Below are positions 1-5,168 of a stretch of DNA of 5,397 nt, in pieces; position 1 is the stretch's first letter, and every line of letters starts with the position of its first letter. The DNA comes from Desulfuromonadales bacterium. GTDB lineage: Bacteria; Desulfobacterota; Desulfuromonadia; Desulfuromonadales; UBA2294. Where the stretch lies: assembly GCA_030591795.1 (NCBI GenBank), contig JAUVAJ010000145.1, positions 1 to 5,397 on the forward strand, given 5' to 3'. The notes beneath the pieces were generated by a model. It ran no database searches and had not been told where the DNA came from. It saw only the letters and a program-made list of their open reading frames with translations. The position numbers were made by a program, and so were the translations under genes.

Positions 1-1642
1 AAAGCTGAGTGAACTTTTCAAGGGACTGAGCGTACGCCTGCTCCGGGTCGTCGGCTCCGGCAGCCTCACGTTTGGCCATCATCTCGGGATTACCCCCAAG
101 CACAATGTCCGTACCGCGACCGGCCATATTGGTTGCAATAGTGAGCGCACCTTTGCGACCGGCCTGGGCAACGATCTCGGCTTCCCGCTCATGCTGCTTG
201 GCATTCAGAACGTTGTGTGCAATGCCACGCTTTTTCAGCAATTCAGACAGCTTTTCCGAATCCTCGATGGTGATGGTACCAACCAGAACCGGTTGACCGG
301 TCTCATGGCTAGCTACGATATCCTCAATAACCGCCAGGAATTTTTCCTTCCCGGTTTTATAGATGACATCAGCTTGATCGATACGGATCATCGGCTTGTT
401 GGTCGGCATAATAACAACGTCGAGTTTGTAGATCTCGTTAAACTCGGCGGCCTCGGTATCGGCCGTACCTGTCATTCCCGCCAGCTTCTCGTACATGCGG
501 AAATAATTCTGGAAAGTAATCGTCGCCAGAGTCTGATTCTCGCGTTCGATCTTCAGACCTTCCTTTGCTTCGATCGCCTGGTGCTGACCGTCGCCCCAGC
601 GTCGGCCGGGCATAAGCCGACCGGTAAATTCATCAACGATGAGGACCTCACCATCCTTGACCACATAATCAACATCTCGTTTAAAAATAGCATGGGCTCT
701 TAAAGCCTGGTTGACGTGGTGAAGAATCGCCATATTGCCGGGCTCATAGAGGTTCTCAACTGCCAATAACTTTTCAAGATTCAGGACGCCTTCCTCGGTG
801 AGGGTCGCCGATTTGGATTTTTCATCCACGGTGTAATCACCGGTGTAACTCCGCAACGTCCGGCCGATAGTGCCATCGCGATCCTCGATCATTTCACCCT
901 TTTTCAAACGAGGGATAACTTTCTCTGCGGTATGGTAAAGTTCGCTGGTGACGTTGCTTGGCCCGGAGATAATCAAGGGGGTTCTTGCTTCGTCAATCAG
1001 GATCGAGTCGACTTCGTCAACAATGGAATAGTAGAGGTCGCGCTGCACGTAATCCTCGAGAGCGAATTTCATGTTGTCGCGCAGGTAGTCAAAACCAAAC
1101 TCGTTATTGGTGCCGTAAGTGATATCGGCACGGTAAGCTGCTTTCCTCTCTTCATCGCTCAAGCCATGAACAACGCAATCAACGTTCATGCCCAGAAAAT
1201 CATAAACCGTACCCATCCATTCAGCATCACGTTTGGCCAGGTAATCATTGACCGTAATGACATGCACACCTTTGCCGGCCAGGGCGTTGAGGTACACGGG
1301 CAAGGTCGCCATAAGGGTCTTGCCTTCACCGGTCTTCATCTCGGCAATCTTACCGGAATGCAGCACCATGCCACCAATCAATTGGACATCGAAATGCCGC
1401 AGCCCCAGAACACGCACTGAAGCTTCACGCACAACAGCAAAGGCTTCGTTAAGAAGATCGTCCAGAGTTTCGCCATTTTGCAGACGCTCGCGAAATTCAA
1501 TAGTTTTTGCCACCAGGTCAGAATCTGACAATCCCTGGATTTCCGGTTCCAGAGCATTGATCTCTTCAACCGCCTGCTGTAGCTGTTTCAGTGCACGATC
1601 GTTCTTGCTGCCAACGATCTTTTTCAGAATACTTCCAATCAT
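1..1642 (-). CDS. secA: Protein translocase ATPase SecA (3' end missing)
   Basis: SecA is the cytosolic/peripheral-membrane ATPase that pushes unfolded preproteins through the SecYEG channel. The frame stays open from the ATG at 1642 to the window edge, giving residues 1-547 of a family usually near 850-900. Visible in order are the Walker A motif MKTGEGKT with Lys108, the Walker B stretch [13 protein letters not shown] beginning at Asp209, the preprotein cross-linking region (about 220-370), DEFTGR with Asp337-Glu338, MTGTADTEA at 390-398, and the NBD2 motif [10 protein letters not shown] with the arginine finger at Arg509. Lys108, Asp209 and Arg509 fall at the same numbers as in E. coli SecA, so the N-terminal part has no net insertions and the start is well placed. 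GGAG lies 6 bases before the ATG. The rest of NBD2, the helical scaffold, the wing domain and any C-terminal zinc tail lie outside the window. There is no frameshift or internal stop. Confidence 0.99.
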   Translation of the reverse strand, partial: MIGSILKKIVGSKNDRALKQLQQAVEEINALEPEIQGLSDSDLVAKTIEFRERLQNGETLDDLLNEAFAVVREASVRVLGLRHFDVQLIGGMVLHSGKIAEMKTGEGKTLMATLPVYLNALAGKGVHVITVNDYLAKRDAEWMGTVYDFLGMNVDCVVHGLSDEERKAAYRADITYGTNNEFGFDYLRDNMKFALEDYVQRDLYYSIVDEVDSILIDEARTPLIISGPSNVTSELYHTAEKVIPRLKKGEMIEDRDGTIGRTLRSYTGDYTVDEKSKSATLTEEGVLNLEKLLAVENLYEPGNMAILHHVNQALRAHAIFKRDVDYVVKDGEVLIVDEFTGRLMPGRRWGDGQHQAIEAKEGLKIERENQTLATITFQNYFRMYEKLAGMTGTADTEAAEFNEIYKLDVVIMPTNKPMIRIDQADVIYKTGKEKFLAVIEDIVASHETGQPVLVGTITIEDSEKLSELLKKRGIAHNVLNAKQHEREAEIVAQAGRKGALTIATNMAGRGTDIVLGGNPEMMAKREAAGADDPEQAYAQSLEKFTQL

Positions 1643-1648
1643 GTGCTA

Positions 1649-1652
1649 CTCC
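1649..1652 (-). promoter_or_regulatory. Ribosome binding site of secA
   Basis: GGAG on the minus strand, 6 bases upstream of the ATG at 1642. It supports this start, which also aligns residue for residue with E. coli SecA motif numbering. Confidence 0.75.
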
Positions 1653-1653
1653 G

Positions 1654-1677
1654 TTACCGGTGATATTACCGATGATA
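1654..1677 (-). repeat. Tandem 12-bp repeat in the secA leader
   Basis: Two adjacent 12-mers differ at one base (plus strand TTACCGGTGATA then TTACCGATGATA), and a further ATTACC follows at 1681-1686. They lie in the untranslated leader directly upstream of the secA Shine-Dalgarno. No function is known. The first copy contains GGT/ACC segments that could pair weakly with the second in the transcript, so an effect on translation is possible but unproven. Confidence 0.6.
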
Positions 1678-1719
1678 ATTATTACCTGGGCCCAACTGTC
1701 ATTTCAGTCAGAATCGCAG

Positions 1720-1749
1720 ATTTTAGCACAGCAAAGAGAACACTCACAA
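1720..1749 (-). promoter_or_regulatory. Predicted sigma-70 promoter of secA
   Basis: On the minus strand, TTGTGA (1744-1749) and TAAAAT (1720-1725) are separated by 18 bases. They match the -35 consensus at 4 of 6 and the -10 consensus at 5 of 6 positions. Transcription would start near 1713, giving a leader of about 70 bases. The promoter lies downstream of the terminator at 1816-1858, so secA would be transcribed independently of the upstream gene. Predicted by eye only. Confidence 0.5.
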
Positions 1750-1815
1750 GGTTAAAGGGATGCGAATGAAGGGGATTAAGCACCGCTCATTTCACCTTGA
1801 CTGAGACAAAGCAGA

Positions 1816-1858
1816 AAACGTCAAATCCCCGGCGTAGGACACCGGGGATTTGACGTTT
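1816..1858 (-). terminator. Rho-independent terminator after the exported hypothetical gene
   Basis: A perfect 17-bp inverted repeat (1816-1832 with 1842-1858) has a GC-rich tip and A/T-rich outer arms. The tip can extend by two pairs past one mismatch, leaving a 3-base loop. Read leftward it ends in TTTT, suiting termination of the gene that stops at 1919. Read rightward it ends in TTTAT, so it could also work in reverse, though no plus-strand gene is seen. It insulates secA from upstream transcription. Confidence 0.85.
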
Positions 1859-1872
1859 ATATTCTTTAAGTT

Positions 1873-1887
1873 TGACAGCTTATGTCA
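1873..1887. repeat. TGACA-N5-TGTCA dyad, copy downstream of the hypothetical gene
   Basis: TGACAGCTTATGTCA is a 5-bp-arm inverted repeat lying between the stop codon at 1919-1921 and the terminator. It matches the dyad at 2590-2604 at 13 of 15 positions. The shape is that of a dimeric regulator site, but this copy has no obvious promoter beside it. Confidence 0.45.
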
Positions 1888-1918
1888 TCACGCGTCTGTT
1901 TGTTATCTGAAACAGTGA

Positions 1919-2407
1919 TTACTTCCAGACACCTTTCTGATAACTGAAGATATGCCTGTTGGGAATAATTTTTACAACGTTAAACGTACTCTGATCCAAT
2001 TGCTCAAGAGTCTTGGCAGTGGACTCAAAGACCTGTTCCCGGTAGGAGAGAATGCCAACGTAAGGTATTGTACCAGATTCTGAACGACGCACTTTAGTGC
2101 CCATTGTGGAACTGTCAATTTGATGATAACGGGCAAGATATGTACCGTCCAACTGTTTGGTGATTTCCATACGAGAACGGGAGAAGATGTGATTACGGTT
2201 CAGCTGTTGAACTTTCGATTTGGCAAAGAGGTCAAATTCAAGCCGCTTGAGTGCCAGAGTCTGAATTCTGATGGCCTGTTCCTTAGCGGCAGCCGGGTCT
2301 ACGTTCAGATGACTGACCTTGACCGGAGCTTTCTCTTCAGCTACGACTGGCGTAGCCAGCATAAAAACAGCGCCGACAATAAAAACTGCTTTGGAAATGA
2401 TATTCAT
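1919..2407 (-). CDS. Small exported protein of unknown function
   Basis: I do not recognise a named family. The 162-residue product begins with a clear Sec signal peptide: Lys6, a hydrophobic core at about 8-20, and a likely signal peptidase I cut after VVA at residue 23. The mature part of about 139 residues starts charged, has a probable helix rich in Ala, Lys and Leu (about 38-68), then a segment that looks mainly beta with many Arg, Ser and Tyr (about 72-162), ending in the aromatic tail SYQKGVWK. It has no cysteines, no lipobox and no second membrane span, so it should be soluble in the periplasm or secreted. AGGAG lies 7 bases before the ATG. The gene is a single unit between its own sigma-54-type promoter (2475-2490) and its own terminator (1816-1858), which suggests conditional expression. 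The signal peptide and RBS make it a real gene; its role is unknown. Confidence 0.88.
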   Translation of the reverse strand: MNIISKAVFIVGAVFMLATPVVAEEKAPVKVSHLNVDPAAAKEQAIRIQTLALKRLEFDLFAKSKVQQLNRNHIFSRSRMEITKQLDGTYLARYHQIDSSTMGTKVRRSESGTIPYVGILSYREQVFESTAKTLEQLDQSTFNVVKIIPNRHIFSYQKGVWK

Positions 2408-2414
2408 AAGGGAA

Positions 2415-2419
2415 CTCCT
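2415..2419 (-). promoter_or_regulatory. Ribosome binding site of the exported hypothetical gene
   Basis: AGGAG on the minus strand, 7 bases before the ATG at 2407. It fixes the start at the beginning of the signal peptide. Confidence 0.8.
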
Positions 2420-2474
2420 GCAAAACGTTTCTGTCCTTCTGTTTGATCAATCCTTACATCTCATCTATCTGTTC

Positions 2475-2490
2475 AGCAATGATTATGCCA
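2475..2490 (-). promoter_or_regulatory. Predicted sigma-54 (RpoN) promoter of the exported hypothetical gene
   Basis: The minus strand reads TGGCATAATCATTGCT, close to the RpoN consensus TGGCAC-N5-TTGCW. The invariant GG (-24) and GC (-12) are separated by exactly 10 bases. The predicted start near 2464 leaves a leader of about 57 bases before the ATG at 2407, which has its own AGGAG. RpoN promoters need an AAA+ enhancer-binding protein, usually bound 80-200 bases upstream; dyads at 2590-2604 and 2633-2645 lie at that distance. No regulator gene is in the window. Confidence 0.65.
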
Positions 2491-2589
2491 GAAAGTTGCG
2501 GAGCAATATTAACCTCCTGATTTCACAGTAAAATCTTCAGACCCCATCTGTTTTGCGAAGGGAAAAGAAGCCTTTTCAAGCTACTAATG

Positions 2590-2604
2590 TGACATTTTAT
2601 GTCA
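2590..2604. promoter_or_regulatory. Candidate activator (enhancer) dyad upstream of the sigma-54 promoter
   Basis: TGACATTTTATGTCA is a perfect inverted repeat with 6-bp arms and a 3-base centre. It is centred about 130 bases upstream of the predicted RpoN start site, typical for an enhancer-binding protein. A close relative sits at 1873-1887, and a weaker dyad sharing the ATGTC half lies at 2633-2645. Assignment as a binding site is inference. Confidence 0.45.
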
Positions 2605-2632
2605 GGTGCCGCGGTGAAATCAGGCCTTTACT

Positions 2633-2645
2633 TATGTCGTACATA
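2633..2645. promoter_or_regulatory. Second candidate dyad, about four helical turns upstream
   Basis: TATGTCGTACATA has 5-bp arms around a 3-base centre and contains ATGTC, a half-site of the neighbouring dyad. Its centre (2639) is 42 bases from the centre of the first (2597), about four DNA turns, so both would face the same side of the helix. Short dyads can arise by chance. Confidence 0.3.
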
Positions 2646-2730
2646 GCTGAATCCGCGATTATTTGACGGTAAGTAGCCAACGAATCAACTCCATGGATTC
2701 AGGCTATAGAAAACCGGGGATTCGGATTAC

Positions 2731-2769
2731 AAAAAAAAACCGGCCAGGTGTTCGATAACACCTGGCCGG
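2731..2769 (-). terminator. Strong rho-independent terminator of the VWA-OmpA gene
   Basis: A perfect 13-bp GC-rich stem (2740-2752 with 2757-2769) and a 4-base loop are followed, in the leftward direction, by nine consecutive T (the A-run at 2731-2739). It lies 36 bases beyond the end of the VWA-OmpA coding region, whose last base is 2805. It should end that transcript almost completely and separate it from the next gene. Confidence 0.95.
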
Positions 2770-2804
2770 ACATCGCTTAATTGTTAATCAGGCAATGAAG
2801 TTGT

Positions 2805-3851
2805 TTACATGGTCATAAGTTCTACGCGCCGGTTAAGCTTGCGACCTTCCTTGGTTCCATTGTCATACTTCGCACGGGTCTCGCCATAACCGACAGTCTT
2901 CAGACGTGAAGCAGGAATACCGTTGCTGACAAGCCATTTTTTCACTGATGCAGCACGTCTCTCGGATAGCCCCTGGTTGTAAGCTTCGGGCCCTGTCGAG
3001 TCAGTGTGACCGGAAACAACAAAGTCGGTATCGGCATCTTCCGTAAGGATCATCTTCGCCTGCTCAAGTACGGGCACCATTTCATCAGTGATAGCTGACT
3101 TGTCAAAACCGAACAACAGGTTGAAGGTGATCACCTCTTCGACAATCACGATCACCTTTTCCGGAGTTTCCACGACAACGACCACTTCTTCCACAACAGC
3201 CTCGACGACATCCTCATAAAGAACATCTTTAGCAAACTTGGCCATATCTGCATCAGTCGTAACGACACTGCAATCGCTGAGGGCGCTAATTGCTTCTATG
3301 GTCTGCTTACCTTCAGGAGTATCAGCATAACTGATCACATGAATACAAAGGTTGGAGCCATATTTGCTGTAGAGAGCTTTTGCCTCGGCAATCGGGTCGG
3401 CACCCGCATTTGATGCACCGTCAGTGAACATAACCAAGGCCGTTGTCCCGGAAAGATTGCCAATGGCAGGATTAATGCCTGCCAGGCCATCACCCATAGT
3501 CGTAAAGGTATTGAATGGAGGAGCAATCTTGGCAACAGCAGAGCTGAGCGATCCAGTTTTAAAAGGTGCGGGAGCAGTGACTGGCTTATAAGGTGCGAAA
3601 ACAGAAACGCCACCATTATAGCCAAGCTCCGGGAGAGCCTTATCCAGTCGATTAACTGCTGCTACAGCCTTATCAGCTTTCTGATGTCCTGCTTGAGCCT
3701 TGGCATAGGCCATGGAGCCGGACTGGTCCATGAAAATAATAAAGTTATCAACCTTTTTCACAAGCTTTGCCGAGGCAACAAGTGGAAAGGCCAAGCCGAG
3801 CGCCAGTACCAGCAAAGTGACAGTTAATGACAGCCTACAAATCCGTTTCAT
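2805..3851 (-). CDS. Exported von Willebrand A / OmpA-family peptidoglycan-binding protein
   Basis: This 348-residue protein has a Sec signal peptide (1-28, probable cut after ASA), then a VWA domain at about 34-215, an acidic Val/Glu-rich linker (about 213-240) and a C-terminal OmpA-like domain (about 242-348). The VWA metal site (MIDAS) looks complete: DQSGS gives Asp42, Ser44 and Ser46, Thr118 lies in TTMGDG, and Asp144 in FTDG. The only cysteines of the mature protein, Cys169 and Cys194, both lie in this domain and could pair. The OmpA part shows FGFDKSAI (247-254), GHTDSTG (281-287), LSERRA (295-300), GYGET (321-325) and NRRVEL (340-345). Asp284 and Arg299 match the residues that hold diaminopimelate in OmpA. 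There is no beta-barrel and no lipobox, so it is probably a soluble periplasmic protein docked on peptidoglycan that binds a partner through the metal site. AAGGAG lies 8 bases before the ATG. The partner is unknown. Confidence 0.95.
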   Translation of the reverse strand: MKRICRLSLTVTLLVLALGLAFPLVASAKLVKKVDNFIIFMDQSGSMAYAKAQAGHQKADKAVAAVNRLDKALPELGYNGGVSVFAPYKPVTAPAPFKTGSLSSAVAKIAPPFNTFTTMGDGLAGINPAIGNLSGTTALVMFTDGASNAGADPIAEAKALYSKYGSNLCIHVISYADTPEGKQTIEAISALSDCSVVTTDADMAKFAKDVLYEDVVEAVVEEVVVVVETPEKVIVIVEEVITFNLLFGFDKSAITDEMVPVLEQAKMILTEDADTDFVVSGHTDSTGPEAYNQGLSERRAASVKKWLVSNGIPASRLKTVGYGETRAKYDNGTKEGRKLNRRVELMTM

Positions 3852-3859
3852 TTTATTTA

Positions 3860-3865
3860 CTCCTT
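3860..3865 (-). promoter_or_regulatory. Ribosome binding site of the VWA-OmpA gene
   Basis: AAGGAG on the minus strand, 8 bases before the ATG at 3851, in an A/T-rich context favourable for initiation. It confirms the start at the signal peptide. Confidence 0.8.
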
Positions 3866-3886
3866 AAGTTAATTTTGAGCCATTTT

Positions 3887-3902
3887 GGTTAAGAGGTTAA
3901 GA
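3887..3902. repeat. Tandem octamer in the VWA-OmpA leader
   Basis: GGTTAAGA occurs twice in a row, and TTAAGAGA follows at 3911-3918. In the transcript this gives repeated CUCUUAAC within the leader, upstream of the ribosome site. Function is unknown. Confidence 0.5.
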
Positions 3903-3955
3903 GCATTTGCTTAAGAGAGATCCCGAATGGATCATAATTTTTATATTATTTTAAT

Positions 3956-3986
3956 GATATATTAGCGGATGTATTCGATTAGTCAA
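3956..3986 (-). promoter_or_regulatory. Predicted sigma-70 promoter of the VWA-OmpA gene
   Basis: On the minus strand, TTGACT (3981-3986, 5 of 6 to the -35 consensus) is followed by an A/T-rich stretch offering TAATAT (3959-3964, spacing 16) or TATATC (3956-3961, spacing 19) as the -10, each 4 of 6. Transcription would start near 3950, giving a leader of about 100 bases. The choice of -10 is uncertain. Confidence 0.45.
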
Positions 3987-4034
3987 CGGCCGGAACACAC
4001 TTAATTTACGGAAAACGTAGAGAAGATTCTGTTA

Positions 4035-4044
4035 TGCCCGGGCA
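4035..4044. repeat. GC-rich palindrome upstream of the VWA-OmpA promoter
   Basis: TGCCCGGGCA is a perfect 10-bp palindrome flanked by CTGTT (4029-4033) and AACAG (4047-4051), which extend the symmetry after short asymmetric spacers. It has no loop and so is not a terminator. Its place about 50 bases above the predicted -35 would suit a protein-binding site. Confidence 0.4.
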
Positions 4045-4056
4045 AAAACAGCACAA

Positions 4057-4099
4057 TTTGTCAATAATTGGCATATCGTTTGTCAATAATTGGCATATC
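4057..4099. repeat. Two perfect 21-bp direct repeats at 22-bp period
   Basis: Positions 4057-4077 and 4079-4099 are identical over 21 bases and separated by one base. Each copy contains the near-palindrome TGTCAATAATTGGCA (4059-4073 and 4081-4095), symmetric except for one pair and the centre. A 22-bp period is about two helical turns, so two dimers would bind the same face. The repeat lies between the M23 terminator and the VWA-OmpA promoter, with centres about 115 and 137 bases above the predicted start, which suggests activator sites for that gene. This role is inference. Confidence 0.75.
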
Positions 4100-4119
4100 A
4101 AAGTGCCGGATTAAGGCAC

Positions 4120-4145
4120 AAAAAAGCCCGGCTATGCCGGGCTTT
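4120..4145 (-). terminator. Rho-independent terminator of the M23 peptidase gene
   Basis: A perfect 10-bp stem (4123-4132 with 4136-4145) with a 3-base loop ends, in the leftward direction, in six T (the A-run 4120-4125). It starts 22 bases past the stop codon at 4168-4170. Confidence 0.95.
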
Positions 4146-4167
4146 CATGGTTTTATGTGAGCTGTGT

Positions 4168-5040
4168 TTAGAGGTATTTATGCGGATTAACAGGGACATC
4201 ATTAAGACGAACTTCATAATGAACGTGAGAGCCCGTTGAGCGACCGGTGTTACCAACCGAAGCAATGCGGTCGCCACGTCTGACCCGCTGGCCGACCTTA
4301 ACGTTATATTTGGAGTTATGTCCATACACGGTACGATAACCATAACCATGGTCTATCGTGACTACCTTGCCGTAGCCTGACTCTGTCCTGGCGCTGCTGA
4401 CAATGCCATCGGCAGTGGCAATCACCGGAGTTCCGGTGCGTGCCGCAATATCAAGCCCTTCATGCATCTTCCGTCTGCCATTAAAGGGGTCGCGCCGCAT
4501 ACCGAAGCTCGAAGTCAGCCAACCCTTGACCGGCCACCCCAGAGGTTTGGCGGCAAGCAATGAACGCTGGTCATTCAGGATACCCTGAATCTCTTCCTGA
4601 CTCTCACGGCGCAGATCAATCTGGCGACGAACTTCATCAATGCGTTGTTGAATCTCGTTAAACTCCCGGTTGACGCCATATCCTCTTGCCGGGCCACCGA
4701 CACCAGCTATACTGTCCCCTTTAGGTGCCGAAAGTTTTGCCATGACACGCACCTTGGCATCATTCTGTGCCAGGACAACCATTTCCTGGCGCAGGTCTTC
4801 GAGCTTGACAACCAGGTGGTGCAACTCTTCACGCTGTGAAAGGTTTTCAGCTTGCAGACGTTGTAACTCCTGACGATCAAAACTGGTCATCGCATAATCG
4901 GCGATCAACCCTGCAAGCCCCAGTGCCAGAATGACAGACACGGCAAGAACACCCTTAACTACGGCGCTGCGCACTCCAAAACGGCGCACCTGATGGGAGC
5001 CTTCCGGTATAACCAATATGGTAAAGCGCTTTGCTGACAA
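4168..5040 (-). CDS. Membrane-anchored coiled-coil M23 (LytM) murein endopeptidase
   Basis: M23 enzymes are zinc metallopeptidases that cut peptide cross-links in peptidoglycan. The 290-residue product has a short basic cytosolic start, one membrane span (about 27-48), two coiled-coil stretches (about 54-93 and 124-160) and a C-terminal peptidase domain (about 168-290). The zinc site is complete: HEGLD gives His193 and Asp197, and HVH gives His272 and His274. The accessory His241 lies in YGHN. Unlike EnvC- or NlpD-type activators, whose metal sites are degenerate, this protein should therefore be catalytically active, facing the periplasm. Translation starts at TTG (5038-5040), chosen because a perfect AGGAGG lies 8 bases upstream and the next in-frame Met (residue 51) would remove the membrane anchor. 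The gene has its own predicted promoter (5089-5118) and terminator. The build resembles peptidases of the division or elongation machinery, but a precise role cannot be read from sequence. Confidence 0.96.
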   Translation of the reverse strand: MSAKRFTILVIPEGSHQVRRFGVRSAVVKGVLAVSVILALGLAGLIADYAMTSFDRQELQRLQAENLSQREELHHLVVKLEDLRQEMVVLAQNDAKVRVMAKLSAPKGDSIAGVGGPARGYGVNREFNEIQQRIDEVRRQIDLRRESQEEIQGILNDQRSLLAAKPLGWPVKGWLTSSFGMRRDPFNGRRKMHEGLDIAARTGTPVIATADGIVSSARTESGYGKVVTIDHGYGYRTVYGHNSKYNVKVGQRVRRGDRIASVGNTGRSTGSHVHYEVRLNDVPVNPHKYL

Positions 5041-5048
5041 GGCTGAAA

Positions 5049-5054
5049 CCTCCT
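5049..5054 (-). promoter_or_regulatory. Perfect Shine-Dalgarno that decides a TTG start
   Basis: AGGAGG on the minus strand, followed by T, 8 bases before the TTG at 5040. This full anti-SD match supports a non-ATG start for the M23 peptidase and may compensate for the weak start codon. Confidence 0.85.
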
Positions 5055-5088
5055 AAAGAATCTGATATTTACCAAACTTCGATGCTAA

Positions 5089-5118
5089 CTAATAAAGGAT
5101 TGGCAAGGATACTGTCAA
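5089..5118 (-). promoter_or_regulatory. Predicted sigma-70 promoter of the M23 peptidase gene
   Basis: On the minus strand a perfect -35 TTGACA (5113-5118) is followed after 18 bases by TATTAG (5089-5094, 4 of 6). Start would be near 5082, with a leader of about 40 bases. The -35 hexamer is one arm of the dyad at 5113-5132. Confidence 0.5.
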
Positions 5119-5132
5119 GTTTAAATTTGACA
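5113..5132. promoter_or_regulatory. 20-bp dyad overlapping the M23 promoter -35
   Basis: TGTCAAGTTTAAATTTGACA is symmetric at 18 of 20 positions, with one mismatched pair. One arm coincides with the predicted -35 hexamer, so a protein bound here would be placed to block or assist polymerase. It could also be a coincidence of an A/T-rich promoter. Confidence 0.35.
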
Positions 5133-5143
5133 TTTACCCGTTC

Positions 5144-5155
5144 TGTGCTAGCACA
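5144..5155. repeat. Perfect 12-bp palindrome between the acetyltransferase and the M23 gene
   Basis: TGTGCTAGCACA is a perfect palindrome 14 bases past the acetyltransferase stop codon and 12 bases from the dyad at 5113-5132. It has no loop and no T-run, so it does not look like a terminator. A regulatory role is possible. Confidence 0.35.
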
Positions 5156-5168
5156 TCAATCAACAGTT

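Larger units (their letters stand above)
2408..2804. other. 397-base intergenic region with regulatory sites and no gene
   Basis: From right to left this gap holds the terminator of the VWA-OmpA gene (2731-2769), about 85 bases with only minor short repeats (GAATC/GATTC arms at 2682-2700), two candidate activator dyads (2633-2645, 2590-2604), the sigma-54 promoter (2475-2490) and the leader of the exported hypothetical gene. No reading frame with a convincing ribosome site or codon pattern was found on either strand. Confidence 0.6.
3852..4167. other. 316-base intergenic region, regulatory in appearance
   Basis: The gap between the VWA-OmpA start and the end of the M23 gene holds, right to left, the M23 terminator (4120-4145), a tandem 21-bp repeat (4057-4099), a GC-rich palindrome (TGCCCGGGCA, 4035-4044), a predicted sigma-70 promoter (3956-3986) and an A/T-rich leader with a tandem octamer. 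No gene was found on either strand. Confidence 0.6.

Noticed and set aside
1682..1702. 6-codon upstream frame in the secA leader, considered as a secM-like leader peptide
   Set aside because: It has no ribosome site, is far too short, and has no stalling sequence or signal peptide.
191..1769. Several long plus-strand open frames antisense to secA and its leader (191-703, 932-1420, 1248-1769)
   Set aside because: They are mirror frames of the secA codons: the first two use exactly the same codon boundaries on the opposite strand, and none has a ribosome site or a recognisable product.
2659..2694. 11-codon minus-strand frame upstream of the sigma-54 promoter
   Set aside because: It has no Shine-Dalgarno and no promoter of its own; its length is expected by chance.
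3126..3137. 12-bp palindrome AGGTGATCACCT
   Set aside because: It lies inside the VWA-OmpA coding region and is explained by codons of the Val/Ile-rich segment.
3335..3625. Minus-strand open frame inside the VWA-OmpA gene
   Set aside because: It lies wholly within the VWA coding region in another frame and encodes no recognisable domain.
3837..3839. Cys5 of the VWA-OmpA protein as a lipoprotein cysteine
   Set aside because: It lies before the hydrophobic core of the signal peptide and not in a lipobox; the ASA site at residue 28 fits signal peptidase I.
4071..4084. Plus-strand GGCATATCGTTTGT as a sigma-54 promoter
   Set aside because: The -12 GC is missing (GT instead), and there is no plus-strand gene downstream.
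4057..4099. Tandem repeat considered as a remnant CRISPR or integration site
   Set aside because: There are only two units with a 1-base gap, no spacer-sized interval, and no integrase, cas gene or tRNA nearby.
4098..4349. Minus-strand open frame overlapping the end of the M23 gene and its terminator
   Set aside because: It is out of frame with the peptidase, and its 3' end runs through the terminator hairpin.
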